This document shows positions 1 through 7,276 of a DNA stretch of 64,000 nt, in pieces. The DNA is from Desemzia incerta. Lineage in GTDB: Bacteria; Bacillota; Bacilli; Lactobacillales; Carnobacteriaceae. The notes beneath the pieces were generated by a model, which ran no database searches, was not told the origin of the DNA, and saw only the letters and a program-made list of their open reading frames with translations. Both the position numbers and the translations under genes were made by a program. The stretch's first letter is position 1, and the number at the start of each line of letters is the position of its first letter. The stretch spans positions 1-64,000 of the forward strand of contig NZ_FOXW01000005.1 of assembly GCF_900115825.1 (NCBI RefSeq), in the 5' to 3' direction.

Positions 1-3
1 ATA

Positions 4-122
4 TGTGTGGTGATGATGGCAAGAAGGTCACACCTGTTCCCATGCCGAACACAGAAGTTAAGCTTCTTAGCGCCGAAGGTAGTGAGGGGTTTCCCCTTGT
101 GAGACTAGGACGTTGCCACGCA
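4..122 (+). rRNA. rrf: 5S ribosomal RNA (end of an rRNA operon)
   Basis: The conserved 5S core (CATGCCGAACACAGAAGTTAA) is present, and the first and last seven bases pair to form helix I. The gene lies at the window edge and is followed directly by tRNA-Asn and tRNA-Thr, so it is probably the last rRNA of an operon whose 16S and 23S lie to the left; that part is inference. Confidence 0.95.
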
Positions 123-132
123 TAGTTTTTAT

Positions 133-206
133 TCCGCAATAGCTCAGTTGGTAGTAGCGCGTGACTGTTAATCACGATGTCGCAGGTTCGAGTCCTGCTT
201 GCGGAG
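133..206 (+). tRNA. tRNA-Asn (GTT)
   Basis: Seven-base acceptor stem TCCGCAA/TTGCGGA, a D arm, an anticodon loop CTGTTAA giving GTT, and a T arm with GGTTCGA. CCA is not encoded. It sits 10 bases after the 5S gene and is probably co-transcribed with it. Confidence 0.96.
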
Positions 207-247
207 TCTTTTTTTTTACATAAAATTACAGATCCACTTATAAAAGT

Positions 248-320
248 GCCGCTTTAGCTCAGTCGGTAGAGCGCTTCCATGGTAAGGAAGAGGTCGCCGG
301 TTCGAATCCGGCAAGTGGCT
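248..320 (+). tRNA. tRNA-Thr (GGT)
   Basis: Acceptor GCCGCTT/AAGTGGC (one G-U pair), anticodon stem CTTCC/GGAAG around loop ATGGTAA (anticodon GGT), and a T loop TTCGAAT. CCA is not encoded. It is the last RNA gene before a terminator. Confidence 0.96.
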
Positions 321-340
321 TTCTTAATACAAATAAGTTA

Positions 341-388
341 AAAGTCGTGCAGACGCTGGTTTACAGTGATTTGTACGGCTTTTTTTTG
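341..388 (+). terminator. terminator of the 5S-tRNA operon
   Basis: AGTCGTGCA pairs with TGTACGGCT (with G-U pairs) and a run of eight T follows. It lies directly after tRNA-Thr. Confidence 0.7.
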
Positions 389-460
389 TGCAAAAAGACC
401 TTTAATGGTTGTTATTTATAAAAAAGGTTTTCTTTTTCCTTCTGATAATGCGTATTGCTT

Positions 461-487
461 TTGACATTCTGTTTTATGTTATATGAT
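461..487 (+). promoter_or_regulatory. probable promoter of the YtxH-like gene
   Basis: A perfect -35 TTGACA (461-466) is followed 15 bases later by TATGAT (482-487). The spacing is short, so the exact -10 is uncertain. It precedes the coding start by about 70 bases. Confidence 0.5.
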
Positions 488-555
488 GTTCGTATAGATA
501 TTCTCTTATAGAGATAGAAAAGTCGGCAATATAATTTGAAAGGGGCACAAATAAA

Positions 556-1074
556 ATGAAAGCATCGAAATTAATGAACACAGGTATGGATTACGCGCAA
601 GACGCATTTGAGATGGCTAAGGATCATATGCCATCCTCTCATCATTTAGCTAAGAAGAAAATGATGATGGATGCGAAGTTAGCTAAAGGTGCTACAAAAG
701 CAATGCCAGCTAAAGTTAAACGAATGGAACTAGCAAAAATGATTGCTTTACCTCTAGCAGGTGCTTTAGTAGCGTTATTGTTTGCACCAAAATCTGGTAA
801 AGAATTAAGAACAGATATCAAAAGCAAATTTGTGGATGTAAAAGATACTGGTATGGAAAAAACACAAGAATTAAAAGGTAAATATAGTGCTGATGAAGAA
901 ACTTCATACGACCCTTCAGATAATTATGATGAATCTGTAGAGGCTCATGGAAATGTGCATGGAACAGTTGCAGAACCCACAGGCGATGAGACGATTCCGG
1001 CAGACAAATTAGATGAAACACTTGATGATTTAGGGTATTCATCTGAAGACGAACTATTAAATGAAGATAAATAA
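556..1074 (+). CDS. YtxH-domain-like membrane-anchored stress protein
   Basis: The 172-residue protein has a lysine- and methionine-rich N-terminus, one hydrophobic segment at about residues 62-77, then the motif APKSGKELR. That layout is typical of the YtxH family (small Firmicutes proteins often linked to general stress; exact function unknown). The last 70 residues are strongly acidic and probably disordered. The start follows AAAGGGG at good spacing. It is a single-gene unit with its own promoter and a strong terminator. The family call rests on the hydrophobic segment plus the motif and is moderately sure. Confidence 0.75.
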   Translation: MKASKLMNTGMDYAQDAFEMAKDHMPSSHHLAKKKMMMDAKLAKGATKAMPAKVKRMELAKMIALPLAGALVALLFAPKSGKELRTDIKSKFVDVKDTGMEKTQELKGKYSADEETSYDPSDNYDESVEAHGNVHGTVAEPTGDETIPADKLDETLDDLGYSSEDELLNEDK

Positions 1075-1082
1075 TTTTTTAG

Positions 1083-1133
1083 GACACTCCAGTTTGGTCA
1101 GCTGACTTGGCTAAACTGGAGTGTCTTTTTTTA
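1083..1133 (+). terminator. terminator after the YtxH-like gene
   Basis: ACACTCCAGTTT pairs with AAACTGGAGTGT and is followed by a T tract. Confidence 0.9.
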
Positions 1134-1214
1134 GATTTTTAAACGAGTATGGTATCCGTACTACGCATTGCATTTCATCTTTATGTGTAGTAGAGTTATA
1201 AGTAATTAAATGTT

Positions 1215-1294
1215 TTGCAGGGGGACACAGTTGTGTTGAGAAGGTTAAAACCTGACCCTTTGAACCTGTTAGTTAACACTAACGTAGGGAGCAC
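1215..1294 (+). ncRNA. TPP riboswitch aptamer, copy 1
   Basis: It carries the thi-box signatures: TTGAGAAGG, then ACCCTTTGAACCTG, then CGTAGGGAG. Thiamine pyrophosphate binding aptamers of this family control thiamine genes. The closing P1 stem is weak here (TGC/GCA core) compared with copy 2. It is followed by its own terminator at 1323-1354 and lies upstream of thiM-thiD-thiE. Confidence 0.92.
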
Positions 1295-1322
1295 TGTTTA
1301 CATATGAAATAAATATGTATTG

Positions 1323-1354
1323 AGCTCTCCATTATTATGGGGAGCTTTTCTTTT
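1323..1354 (+). terminator. riboswitch terminator 1
   Basis: GCTCTCCAT pairs with ATGGGGAGC and TTTTCTTTT follows. It is positioned as the expression platform of TPP aptamer 1. Confidence 0.85.
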
Positions 1355-1366
1355 GTAAAACTTTTG

Positions 1367-1448
1367 ATTGCGGGGGGACACAATTGTGTTGAGAAGGTTA
1401 AAACCTGACCCTTTGAACCTGTTAGTTAATACTGACGTAGGGAGCAAT
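1367..1448 (+). ncRNA. TPP riboswitch aptamer, copy 2
   Basis: Nearly identical to copy 1 across the core, with only a few substitutions. One of them changes a Watson-Crick pair to G-U in the GTTAG/CTGAC stem. P1 (ATTGC/GCAAT) is stronger than in copy 1. A second terminator follows at 1469-1502, then thiM. Confidence 0.93.
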
Positions 1449-1468
1449 AGTGTTTTATGCGCTTTTTT

Positions 1469-1502
1469 GACCTCTACAGCTTATTGTAGGGGTCTTTTTT
1501 AT
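1469..1502 (+). terminator. riboswitch terminator 2
   Basis: GACCTCTACA pairs with TGTAGGGGTC, followed by six T. It is the expression platform of TPP aptamer 2, about 95 bases before thiM. Confidence 0.88.
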
Positions 1503-1595
1503 GCTTCTGTCAAAAGAGGAGGATAGAGAGGAACAATAGATTACCTAGTGTAAAAAGATATTTTAAGTAAAAAAGATAAATGGAGGAGTTAAAGA

Positions 1596-2342
1596 ATGTT
1601 ATCACAGATTAAACAAGCAGCACCTTTGATTCATTGTATAACCAATTATGTTGTAGCTAACTTTTCAGCTAATGGATTACTTGCAGTAGGAGCATCCCCT
1701 ATCATGGCTGATGAAATAAAAGAGGTTTCTGAAGTAGTCTCTTCTTCTGATGGGTTGTTGATTAATATCGGAACCGTAAATGACTTTACGATAGAGTCTA
1801 TGTTGGTTGCTGGCAAAAAAGCAAATGAATTAAATATTCCAATTGTGCTTGATCCTGTAGGTGTAGGCGCTACAGATTACAGAAAGAGAGTGGTTCGTCG
1901 TTTGTTGAAGGAAGTCAAATTCAATTTGATTCGTTGCAACGCTGGAGAATTAGCGTCTATAGCTGGAGCAGACTGGCAAGCAAAAGGAGTCGATAGTGGG
2001 GAAGGTTTTGCGAATACCGATACGATAGCTCGGGAAGTGGCTTTAAAGTATGGGTGCATGGTAGCTGTGACTGGGAGAACTGATTTTTTAACTGATGGGC
2101 ATGCTGAATACCACATTTGTGGAGGGAACGAGACAGCGACACATATTACAGGGATGGGCTGCTTACTGAGCGCTATTTGTGCAGCATCGTTAGCCAGCAG
2201 TAATAGGAAAGAAGAGTTGAAGAGTCTAGCCGCTACTTTAAAGGATTACAAAAAAGCAGCTGAACTCTCTTTAGATGAAAACGGGTCGTTTATCGCTCAA
2301 TTTATAGATAATGTACAAAAAATCGCGGAGGTAAAAAAATGA
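1596..2342 (+). CDS. thiM: hydroxyethylthiazole kinase ThiM
   Basis: Phosphorylates 4-methyl-5-(2-hydroxyethyl)thiazole, a thiamine salvage step in the cytoplasm. The 248-residue protein opens with the family pattern LIHCITNYVV and GASPIMADE. It has a substrate-site NAGE at about 117 and the phosphate-binding glycine turn ITGMGCLLS near 185. It is slightly shorter than the usual 260-270 residues. The start follows GGAGGAG. It is first gene of a three-gene operon behind two TPP riboswitches, and its stop overlaps the thiD start by four bases. Only salvage enzymes are present here; no thiC or thiG. Confidence 0.95.
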   Translation: MLSQIKQAAPLIHCITNYVVANFSANGLLAVGASPIMADEIKEVSEVVSSSDGLLINIGTVNDFTIESMLVAGKKANELNIPIVLDPVGVGATDYRKRVVRRLLKEVKFNLIRCNAGELASIAGADWQAKGVDSGEGFANTDTIAREVALKYGCMVAVTGRTDFLTDGHAEYHICGGNETATHITGMGCLLSAICAASLASSNRKEELKSLAATLKDYKKAAELSLDENGSFIAQFIDNVQKIAEVKK

Positions 2343-3154
2343 TTTCATTAACCATTGCAGGGTCTGATTCAGGTGGAGGAGCCGGAATTCAAGCAGATAT
2401 CAAAACGTTCCAAGAACTGGGTGTATTTGGAACAACAGTCATAACTGCATTAACTGATCAAAATACAAAAGGGGTTCATGGAGTTTTTAAGGTGACGCCA
2501 CAGTTTGTTCAGCAACAATTGTCATCAGTGCTGGAAGATTTTTCTATCAAATCGATCAAAACGGGTATGCTCTATTCCGCTGAGATTATTGAGGCTGCAG
2601 CTGCTGTTTTAAGAGAGCAAAAGATTCCTCTAGTACTTGATCCGGTGATGATCGCAAAAGGCGGGGAAAAGCTGTTACAGAACTCAGCTGTAGAAGCATT
2701 GATTGAACAATTATTACCCTTAACAACAATCTGTACTCCTAATATACCAGAAGCTGAAGTTCTTACTGGGATGTCTATTAAAGATTCAAAAGATATGGAA
2801 AGAGCAGCTCGTAGTATTCTACAAATGGGATCCGACTGGGTAGTAATAAAAGGGGGACACACAGGTGAAAAAGATGCTGTTGACCGAGTGTATGGTCACG
2901 ACGCAGCTTTTACCATGACAACTCCTAGAAAAAAGACAGACCACACGCATGGGACTGGTTGTACTTTTTCAGCAGCGATTACAGCTAATATTGCCAAAGG
3001 ATATACTATACCTGAAGCAATTATTGAAGCCAAAAAGTTTGTTCATTTAGCAATTAGTTATCCCCTTTTTATCGGGAGCGGAAAAGGACCCACCAATCAT
3101 TTTGCTTTTAATCAACAAAAAGGAGTTTGCGAGGTGGTAGTGAATGAAGCGTGA
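2339..3154 (+). CDS. thiD: hydroxymethylpyrimidine/phosphomethylpyrimidine kinase ThiD
   Basis: Phosphorylates HMP and HMP-phosphate to the diphosphate used for thiamine assembly. The 271-residue ribokinase-type protein has the N-terminal GSDSGGGAGIQAD motif (about 8-20) and the C-terminal anion-hole motif HGTGCTFS at about 202-209. Its start overlaps the thiM stop (ATGA) and its end overlaps thiE by 11 bases, so translation is probably coupled. Paralogous pyridoxal kinases share the fold, but the operon context fits ThiD. Confidence 0.95.
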   Translation: MISLTIAGSDSGGGAGIQADIKTFQELGVFGTTVITALTDQNTKGVHGVFKVTPQFVQQQLSSVLEDFSIKSIKTGMLYSAEIIEAAAAVLREQKIPLVLDPVMIAKGGEKLLQNSAVEALIEQLLPLTTICTPNIPEAEVLTGMSIKDSKDMERAARSILQMGSDWVVIKGGHTGEKDAVDRVYGHDAAFTMTTPRKKTDHTHGTGCTFSAAITANIAKGYTIPEAIIEAKKFVHLAISYPLFIGSGKGPTNHFAFNQQKGVCEVVVNEA

Positions 3155-3770
3155 AATGTTAGAGATATATTTTGTCATGGGGTCTAATAACTGCAAAAAG
3201 GATCCGCTTTTGGTACTCCGTGAAGCATTAGAAGCAGGCATAACTTGTTTTCAATTCCGAGAAAAGGGAGAAGGAGCATTAACAGGACAAGCGTATGAAA
3301 AGTTTGCTTCTGACTGCCAACAGCTGTGTGCTGCTTATCAAGTTCCTTTTATTATTAATGATGACGTAAACTTAGCATTGAAGTTAAATGCTGATGGGAT
3401 TCATGTTGGTCAAAATGACTTAGCGATTTCTACTTTTCGTGAACAGGCTAAAGGTAAAATCATAGGAGTGTCGGTTCATAATGTTCATGATATGAGAGAA
3501 GCTATAGCTGATGGAGCGGATTACGTAGGAATTGGACCGATATACACGACTCAAACTAAAAAAGATGCCCAACCACCAACAGGAGTGACCGCTTTAAAAA
3601 CTATACGAAAACAGTTCAATACGTTCCCTATCGTTGCTATAGGAGGTATAACGGAAGCAAATGCTAATAAAGTTCGTTCAGCAGGTGCAGATGGAGTAGC
3701 TTTAATATCAGCGATTTGTCATAGCACACAGATCAAAACGACAGTAGAAAACTTGCGTAGAACAGTCTAA
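3144..3770 (+). CDS. thiE: thiamine-phosphate synthase ThiE
   Basis: Joins HMP-diphosphate and thiazole phosphate to make thiamine phosphate. The 208-residue TIM barrel shows QFREKG (37-42), GIHVGQ (85-90), GVSVH (108-112), the phosphate-loop region GIGPIYTTQTKKDA (129-142, usually P-T-x-T-K) and IGGI (166-169). GAGGTGG precedes the start inside the end of thiD. It is last gene of the operon. No clear terminator was seen after it. Confidence 0.94.
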   Translation: MKREMLEIYFVMGSNNCKKDPLLVLREALEAGITCFQFREKGEGALTGQAYEKFASDCQQLCAAYQVPFIINDDVNLALKLNADGIHVGQNDLAISTFREQAKGKIIGVSVHNVHDMREAIADGADYVGIGPIYTTQTKKDAQPPTGVTALKTIRKQFNTFPIVAIGGITEANANKVRSAGADGVALISAICHSTQIKTTVENLRRTV

Positions 3771-3878
3771 AGCTGGGAATTGTTGTTTTCGAACAAATGG
3801 AGTAAAAATAAGAAAACTGGAAGGGTCCCTTGAGAAGTGTTAAAATAGAGTCAAATGATAAAAGGAGTGGTAGATACC

Positions 3879-4157
3879 ATGGATTTCGAAAAAGGGGAAA
3901 ATCGTTTTTACAAAAATGATGAAGCTGGAAATTTAATTGCTGAAATCACTTATGTACCTTCTGGAGAAGATAAAGTATTGGTTGACCATACTTTTGTAGA
4001 CCCTAGCCTAAGAGGGCAAGGAGTAGCAGAACAATTAGTCGATCGTACTGTTCAAGAAATGAAAAATGAAGGTAAGAAGATTGTTCCAGTTTGTCCCTAT
4101 GTGGTGACTTTATTTGAACGCAAGCCGGAAAAATACCAAGATATTATGGCAGACTAA
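3879..4157 (+). CDS. small GNAT-like N-acetyltransferase (YjdJ/YidJ type)
   Basis: A 92-residue single-domain protein of the compact acetyltransferase family. It contains the strand DHTFVDPSLRGQGVAEQLV, with R-G-Q-G-V-A as the acetyl-CoA pyrophosphate-binding loop, and ends with CPYVVTLFERKPEK, typical of this subfamily. An in-frame ATG lies at 3855, but AAAGGAGTGG sits just before the ATG at 3879, so that start is preferred. It stands alone with its own terminator. The substrate is unknown. Confidence 0.85.
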   Translation: MDFEKGENRFYKNDEAGNLIAEITYVPSGEDKVLVDHTFVDPSLRGQGVAEQLVDRTVQEMKNEGKKIVPVCPYVVTLFERKPEKYQDIMAD

Positions 4158-4175
4158 ATTTTATTAAACAATTAG

Positions 4176-4244
4176 AAAGCTGGAATTTATTCATTTTGCT
4201 GGAGTCTGAGGCCAGCAGAATGGACTAATTTCCAGCTTTTTTTG
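4176..4244 (+). terminator. terminator after the small acetyltransferase
   Basis: AAAGCTGGAA pairs with TTCCAGCTTT, with an internal extra hairpin (CTGGAGTC/GGCCAGCAG region), followed by a T run. Confidence 0.8.
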
Positions 4245-4385
4245 TTATTAAATATGCAAAAAATCAATATTAATGAATAATTATTAGAATAATATTAAAA
4301 ATAACGAAAAAAGACGATCTTCTATTTACAAGAGATACAATATTTTATATAATTCTCTTTGTGCTCAACAAGCATTAGTCTTTAA

Positions 4386-4457
4386 GGCCCGTTGGTCAAG
4401 CGGTTAAGACACCGCCCTTTCACGGCGGTAACACGGGTTCGAATCCCGTACGGGTCA
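4386..4457 (+). tRNA. tRNA-Glu (TTC)
   Basis: Acceptor GGCCCGT/ACGGGTC, anticodon stem CCGCC/GGCGG with loop CTTTCAC (anticodon TTC), T stem CGGG/CCCG. CCA not encoded. Confidence 0.96.
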
Positions 4458-4483
4458 TTTTAGTTTCAGGAATAATCGCGTTC

Positions 4484-4556
4484 GCCGGCTTAGCTCAGTT
4501 GGTAGAGCATCGCACTCGTAACGCGGGGGTCACAGGTTCAAGTCCTGCAGCCGGCA
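4484..4556 (+). tRNA. tRNA-Thr (CGT), with two stem mismatches
   Basis: Perfect acceptor GCCGGCT/AGCCGGC, D arm GCTC/GAGC, anticodon loop CTCGTAA (CGT). The anticodon stem TCGCA/CGCGG ends in an A-C mismatch, and the outermost T-stem pair is also A-C. CCA not encoded. Probably functional, but less regular than its neighbours. Confidence 0.88.
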
Positions 4557-4565
4557 TAATACGAA

Positions 4566-4617
4566 AAAAACAGGTTCACAAAAGGTTTTAAAAACTTTTG
4601 TGAACCTGTTTTTTTTA
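4566..4617 (+). terminator. terminator of the tRNA-Glu/tRNA-Thr unit
   Basis: A perfect 14-bp stem CAGGTTCACAAAAG/CTTTTGTGAACCTG is followed by eight T. Confidence 0.93.
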
Positions 4618-4778
4618 GGTCGATTTACGATATGTCATAGAGATGTAGGGACAAGAAAACAGAAAAATTGATTGGAATGCACAAGTAGAGTAAGGTTAAA
4701 TAAGATGATTAGTATGTATTGTAGTTGGAAAACAACAGACATAGGTCTATGCAACAAAGCAACTAAAGAGGTGATGAA

Positions 4779-5225
4779 ATGGCATTTGATTACGATCTTG
4801 ATTTTGATAAAATAAACTTCCGTAAGCAACCTGAATTATACAGAGTAGGAAGAGGAGAACAAGGCGTACTGCTGGTAGAGCCTTACAAAAGTGAGATTCT
4901 TCCTCATTGGCGATTTAAGACGCCGGAAATCGCTACAGAATCGTCTGAAAAAATTTATCAAATGTATTTAAAATATAAAGAAGATCAAGATTTCGTCGGA
5001 ATGGATATGGCTAGGAAATTTCTTCAAATGGGTTACACTAGATCCAGACGCTACGCAAATTATAAAGGCGGAAGAAAATATGAGGAAAATGGCGAAATTA
5101 AGGAACGAACGATTGATGAAGAAAAAGCAAAGTCAGCTGCTATTTTTGAAAAGAAATGGAAGATCGTCAGAGAAGATGAAGATTACCTCAAATTGAAAAA
5201 AGAGCATCAAAAAAAGTATGGCTGA
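4779..5225 (+). CDS. DUF4385-like protein of unknown function
   Basis: A 148-residue charged, soluble protein with no signal peptide or membrane segment. It matches the pattern recalled for the DUF4385 family: an N-terminal FDYDLDF start, LPHWRFKTPEIA, DFVGMDMARKFLQMGYTRSRRYANYKGG, then a lysine-rich tail. The arginine- and tyrosine-rich block at about 88-105 could bind nucleic acid or phosphate, but that is a guess. The start follows AGAGGTGATGAA. It is upstream of an acetyltransferase on the same strand, with 37 bases between. Confidence 0.75.
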   Translation: MAFDYDLDFDKINFRKQPELYRVGRGEQGVLLVEPYKSEILPHWRFKTPEIATESSEKIYQMYLKYKEDQDFVGMDMARKFLQMGYTRSRRYANYKGGRKYEENGEIKERTIDEEKAKSAAIFEKKWKIVREDEDYLKLKKEHQKKYG

Positions 5226-5262
5226 TCAAGTAAGGTGATAAAAATACTGAGGATGTTGATAA

Positions 5263-5709
5263 ATGACAACTATTCAAGTAATGAAACCTTCTGATATTAC
5301 TCTTGTTGCTAAAATGGCGCAAGAGTTGTTCAAAGAAAATGATTTTGCTGCGTTAAAAAAAGAATTCGAGTGCCTGTCGGGAAGTAAAAAAGACACTATA
5401 TTAGTTGCTAAAGAAAATAAAGGCACTGCAGGTTTTATCCATATGTCTTTAAGATATGAGTACGTTGAAGGAACCACATCTACACCTGTAGCGTATATAG
5501 AAGGTATTTATGTGAAGCCCGACTATCGTCAGCGTCATGTAGCACATAAATTGATTTCGGCAGGAGAAGGATGGGCTAAAAGTAAAGGGTGCACGCAAAT
5601 AGCGTCGGATGTAGAATTGTACAATACTATTAGTCAGAAAGTTCATCAGAAAACTGGATTTAAAGAAGTGAATCGTCTTGTTTGTTATGTGAAGTCTATA
5701 GAATTGTAG
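5263..5709 (+). CDS. AAC(6')-like GNAT acetyltransferase
   Basis: The 148-residue protein has the layout of aminoglycoside 6'-N-acetyltransferases of the AAC(6')-I group: YVEG (67-70), PVAYIEGIYV (75-84), then the acetyl-CoA loop and a C-terminal TGFKE (131-135). The loop reads RQRHVA (89-94), where most members have Arg/Gln-x-x-Gly-x-Gly/Ala, so the central Gly is replaced by His. Whether it acts on aminoglycosides cannot be seen from sequence. No strong AGGAGG precedes the ATG; GAGGATG lies about 7 bases upstream. There are no mobile-element marks, so it looks chromosomal and intrinsic. Confidence 0.75.
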   Translation: MTTIQVMKPSDITLVAKMAQELFKENDFAALKKEFECLSGSKKDTILVAKENKGTAGFIHMSLRYEYVEGTTSTPVAYIEGIYVKPDYRQRHVAHKLISAGEGWAKSKGCTQIASDVELYNTISQKVHQKTGFKEVNRLVCYVKSIEL

Positions 5710-5799
5710 CCAAAATTCAGATTAGGGCTTTTAGATCACTCTTTTAAAGGGGAGATTATTCAGGATAATGAATAATAAAACAAAAAAGCATTTTCTCTC

Positions 5800-5829
5800 T
5801 TGACAGAATGGTGTGTTTAATTGTATTAT
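5800..5829 (+). promoter_or_regulatory. promoter of the tRNA-Tyr/Gln/5S/Lys array
   Basis: TTGACA (5800-5805) and TATTAT (5824-5829) are 18 bases apart, about 45 bases before tRNA-Tyr. Confidence 0.65.
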
Positions 5830-5874
5830 ATTCTTGTTGCTGATTTTTGATTCTATTTTCTGCAATGATTTATT

Positions 5875-5958
5875 GGAGGGGTAGCGAAGTGGCTAAACGC
5901 GGCGGACTGTAAATCCGCTCCTTCGGGTTCGGCAGTTCGAATCTGCCCCCCTCCACCA
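5875..5958 (+). tRNA. tRNA-Tyr (GTA)
   Basis: Class II tRNA with a long variable arm (CTCC-TTCG-GG region), acceptor GGAGGGG/CCCCTCC, anticodon loop CTGTAAA (GTA). CCA is encoded, unlike the other tRNAs here. Confidence 0.97.
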
Positions 5959-5962
5959 TTTA

Positions 5963-6034
5963 TGGGCTATAGCCAAGCGGTAAGGCAAGGGACTTTGACT
6001 CCCTCATGCGTTGGTTCGAATCCAGCTAGCCCAG
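5963..6034 (+). tRNA. tRNA-Gln (TTG)
   Basis: Acceptor TGGGCTA/TAGCCCA, anticodon stem AGGGA/TCCCT with loop CTTTGAC (TTG). It starts four bases after tRNA-Tyr. CCA not encoded. Confidence 0.96.
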
Positions 6035-6047
6035 TTAAATTAAACCA

Positions 6048-6166
6048 TGTGTGGTTTTGATGGCAAGAAGGTCACACCTGTTCCCATGCCGAACACAGTA
6101 GTTAAGCTTCTTAGCGCCAAAGGTAGTGAAGGGTTTCCCTTTGTGAGATTAGGACGAAGCCATGCT
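6048..6166 (+). rRNA. rrf: isolated 5S rRNA gene inside a tRNA array
   Basis: It aligns over its whole length with the 5S at 4-122. Differences include a paired change in one stem: GAGGGG/CCCCTTG becomes GAAGGG/CCCTTTG, which keeps base pairing. No 16S or 23S sequence is next to it; tRNA-Gln is 13 bases upstream and tRNA-Lys 12 bases downstream. Confidence 0.93.
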
Positions 6167-6178
6167 GGTTTAATTTAT

Positions 6179-6251
6179 GAGTCATTAGCTCAGTTGGTAG
6201 AGCATCTGACTTTTAATCAGAGGGTCGCAGGTTCGAATCCTGCATGACTCA
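6179..6251 (+). tRNA. tRNA-Lys (TTT)
   Basis: Acceptor GAGTCAT/ATGACTC, anticodon stem CTGA/TCAG with loop CTTTTAA (TTT). CCA not encoded. Confidence 0.97.
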
Positions 6252-6256
6252 TTCCT

Positions 6257-6296
6257 AAGACTAGAAACAGAGTTCCTGTTTCTAGTCTTTTTTTTG
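6257..6296 (+). terminator. terminator of the Tyr-Gln-5S-Lys array
   Basis: AGACTAGAAACAG pairs perfectly with CTGTTTCTAGTCT and is followed by eight T. Confidence 0.95.
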
Positions 6297-6383
6297 TTCT
6301 TTTACAGCGGTTGAATGGAAGAGTTAGAAAACGATAAAAAGAGCTCTTAACGTGTCATCAAATAACGTTATTCAAACTAAACT

Positions 6384-6393
6384 GTGCTATAAT
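6384..6393 (+). promoter_or_regulatory. extended -10 promoter of the cdaA operon
   Basis: TGTGC followed by TATAAT (6388-6393) gives an extended -10 (TG-n-TATAAT). The -35 region (ACGTTA) is poor. It lies about 40 bases before the cdaA start. Confidence 0.6.
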
Positions 6394-6433
6394 ATGGACT
6401 GAGTGACAATTTTACACTTTTGGAGGTGTCCAC

Positions 6434-7276
6434 ATGTCAATAGATTGGTCACTACTTTTTACATGGCGCTCGTTAATCAACATCATAGATGTTTTGATCG
6501 TTGCATTTTTTATCTACCAATTGATTATTGTTGTCAGAGGAACAAGAGCTGTTCAGTTATTGAAAGGGATTGCTATTATTGTTTTGATAAAGGTTGGAAG
6601 TTATTTCTTCCAGCTGCAGACAGTAGAATGGATTGTCGATTTAGTGATTCAATGGGCTGTATTAGCCTTGATCATTATTTTCCAACCAGAAATGCGCAGG
6701 GGATTAGAACATTTAGGTAGAGGTTCTTTATTTAACCGCAAGAAAAAGAAAAAGAACCCTGGAGAAGACCTTGTATCAAGTATACTAAAGTCTGTACAAT
6801 ATATGAGTAAACGACGCATAGGAGCATTAATTGCGATTGAAATGGAAACGGGATTAGAAGAATATGTCAACACGGGTATTTCAATGGGTGCGGATATTTC
6901 TGGAGAATTGCTGATCAATACATTTATACCCAATACTCCATTGCATGATGGAGCAGTAATCATTCAAGATTATAAAATTGCTTCAGCCGCCAGTTATTTG
7001 CCGCTTTCTGAGAGTTCGTTGATTTCTAAAGAATTGGGGACTCGGCACAGAGCTGCAATTGGTCTGAGTGAAGTATCTGATGCTTTAACCGTTGTTGTTT
7101 CCGAAGAAACTGGGGGAGTCAGTATTACCCAAAACGGTAATTTATACCGAGATCTTTCAAGAGAAGACTTTGAGGTTTTCTTGACCAAAGCATTAGTGAC
7201 GGAAGAAGAAGAACAAACGGTCAACCCTATTCAAACTTTTTTCAACGGTTTCAAAAAGGGGGCTTCTAAAAAATGA
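6434..7276 (+). CDS. cdaA: diadenylate cyclase CdaA (makes c-di-AMP)
   Basis: Condenses two ATP into cyclic di-AMP, the second messenger for potassium and wall homeostasis. The 280-residue protein has three predicted membrane helices (about 17-35, 44-60, 68-85), then a lysine-rich patch and the DAC domain. The catalytic motifs DGA (172-174) and RHR within GTRHRAA (202-208) are intact. GGAGGTG precedes the ATG. The stop overlaps the cdaR start. The cdaA-cdaR-glmM order is the standard Firmicutes operon, in which CdaR and GlmM modulate CdaA. Confidence 0.97.
   Translation: MSIDWSLLFTWRSLINIIDVLIVAFFIYQLIIVVRGTRAVQLLKGIAIIVLIKVGSYFFQLQTVEWIVDLVIQWAVLALIIIFQPEMRRGLEHLGRGSLFNRKKKKKNPGEDLVSSILKSVQYMSKRRIGALIAIEMETGLEEYVNTGISMGADISGELLINTFIPNTPLHDGAVIIQDYKIASAASYLPLSESSLISKELGTRHRAAIGLSEVSDALTVVVSEETGGVSITQNGNLYRDLSREDFEVFLTKALVTEEEEQTVNPIQTFFNGFKKGASKK

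Noticed and set aside
818-1042. A 74-codon frame antisense to the YtxH-like gene
   Set aside because: Shadow of the real frame; no ribosome site or recognisable features.
5263-5709. The AAC(6')-like gene as part of a mobile resistance island
   Set aside because: No transposase, integron or inverted repeat nearby and the surroundings are housekeeping tRNA genes.
6047-6247. A 66-codon open frame over the second 5S and tRNA-Lys
   Set aside because: It lies on RNA genes with clear structure and has no ribosome site.
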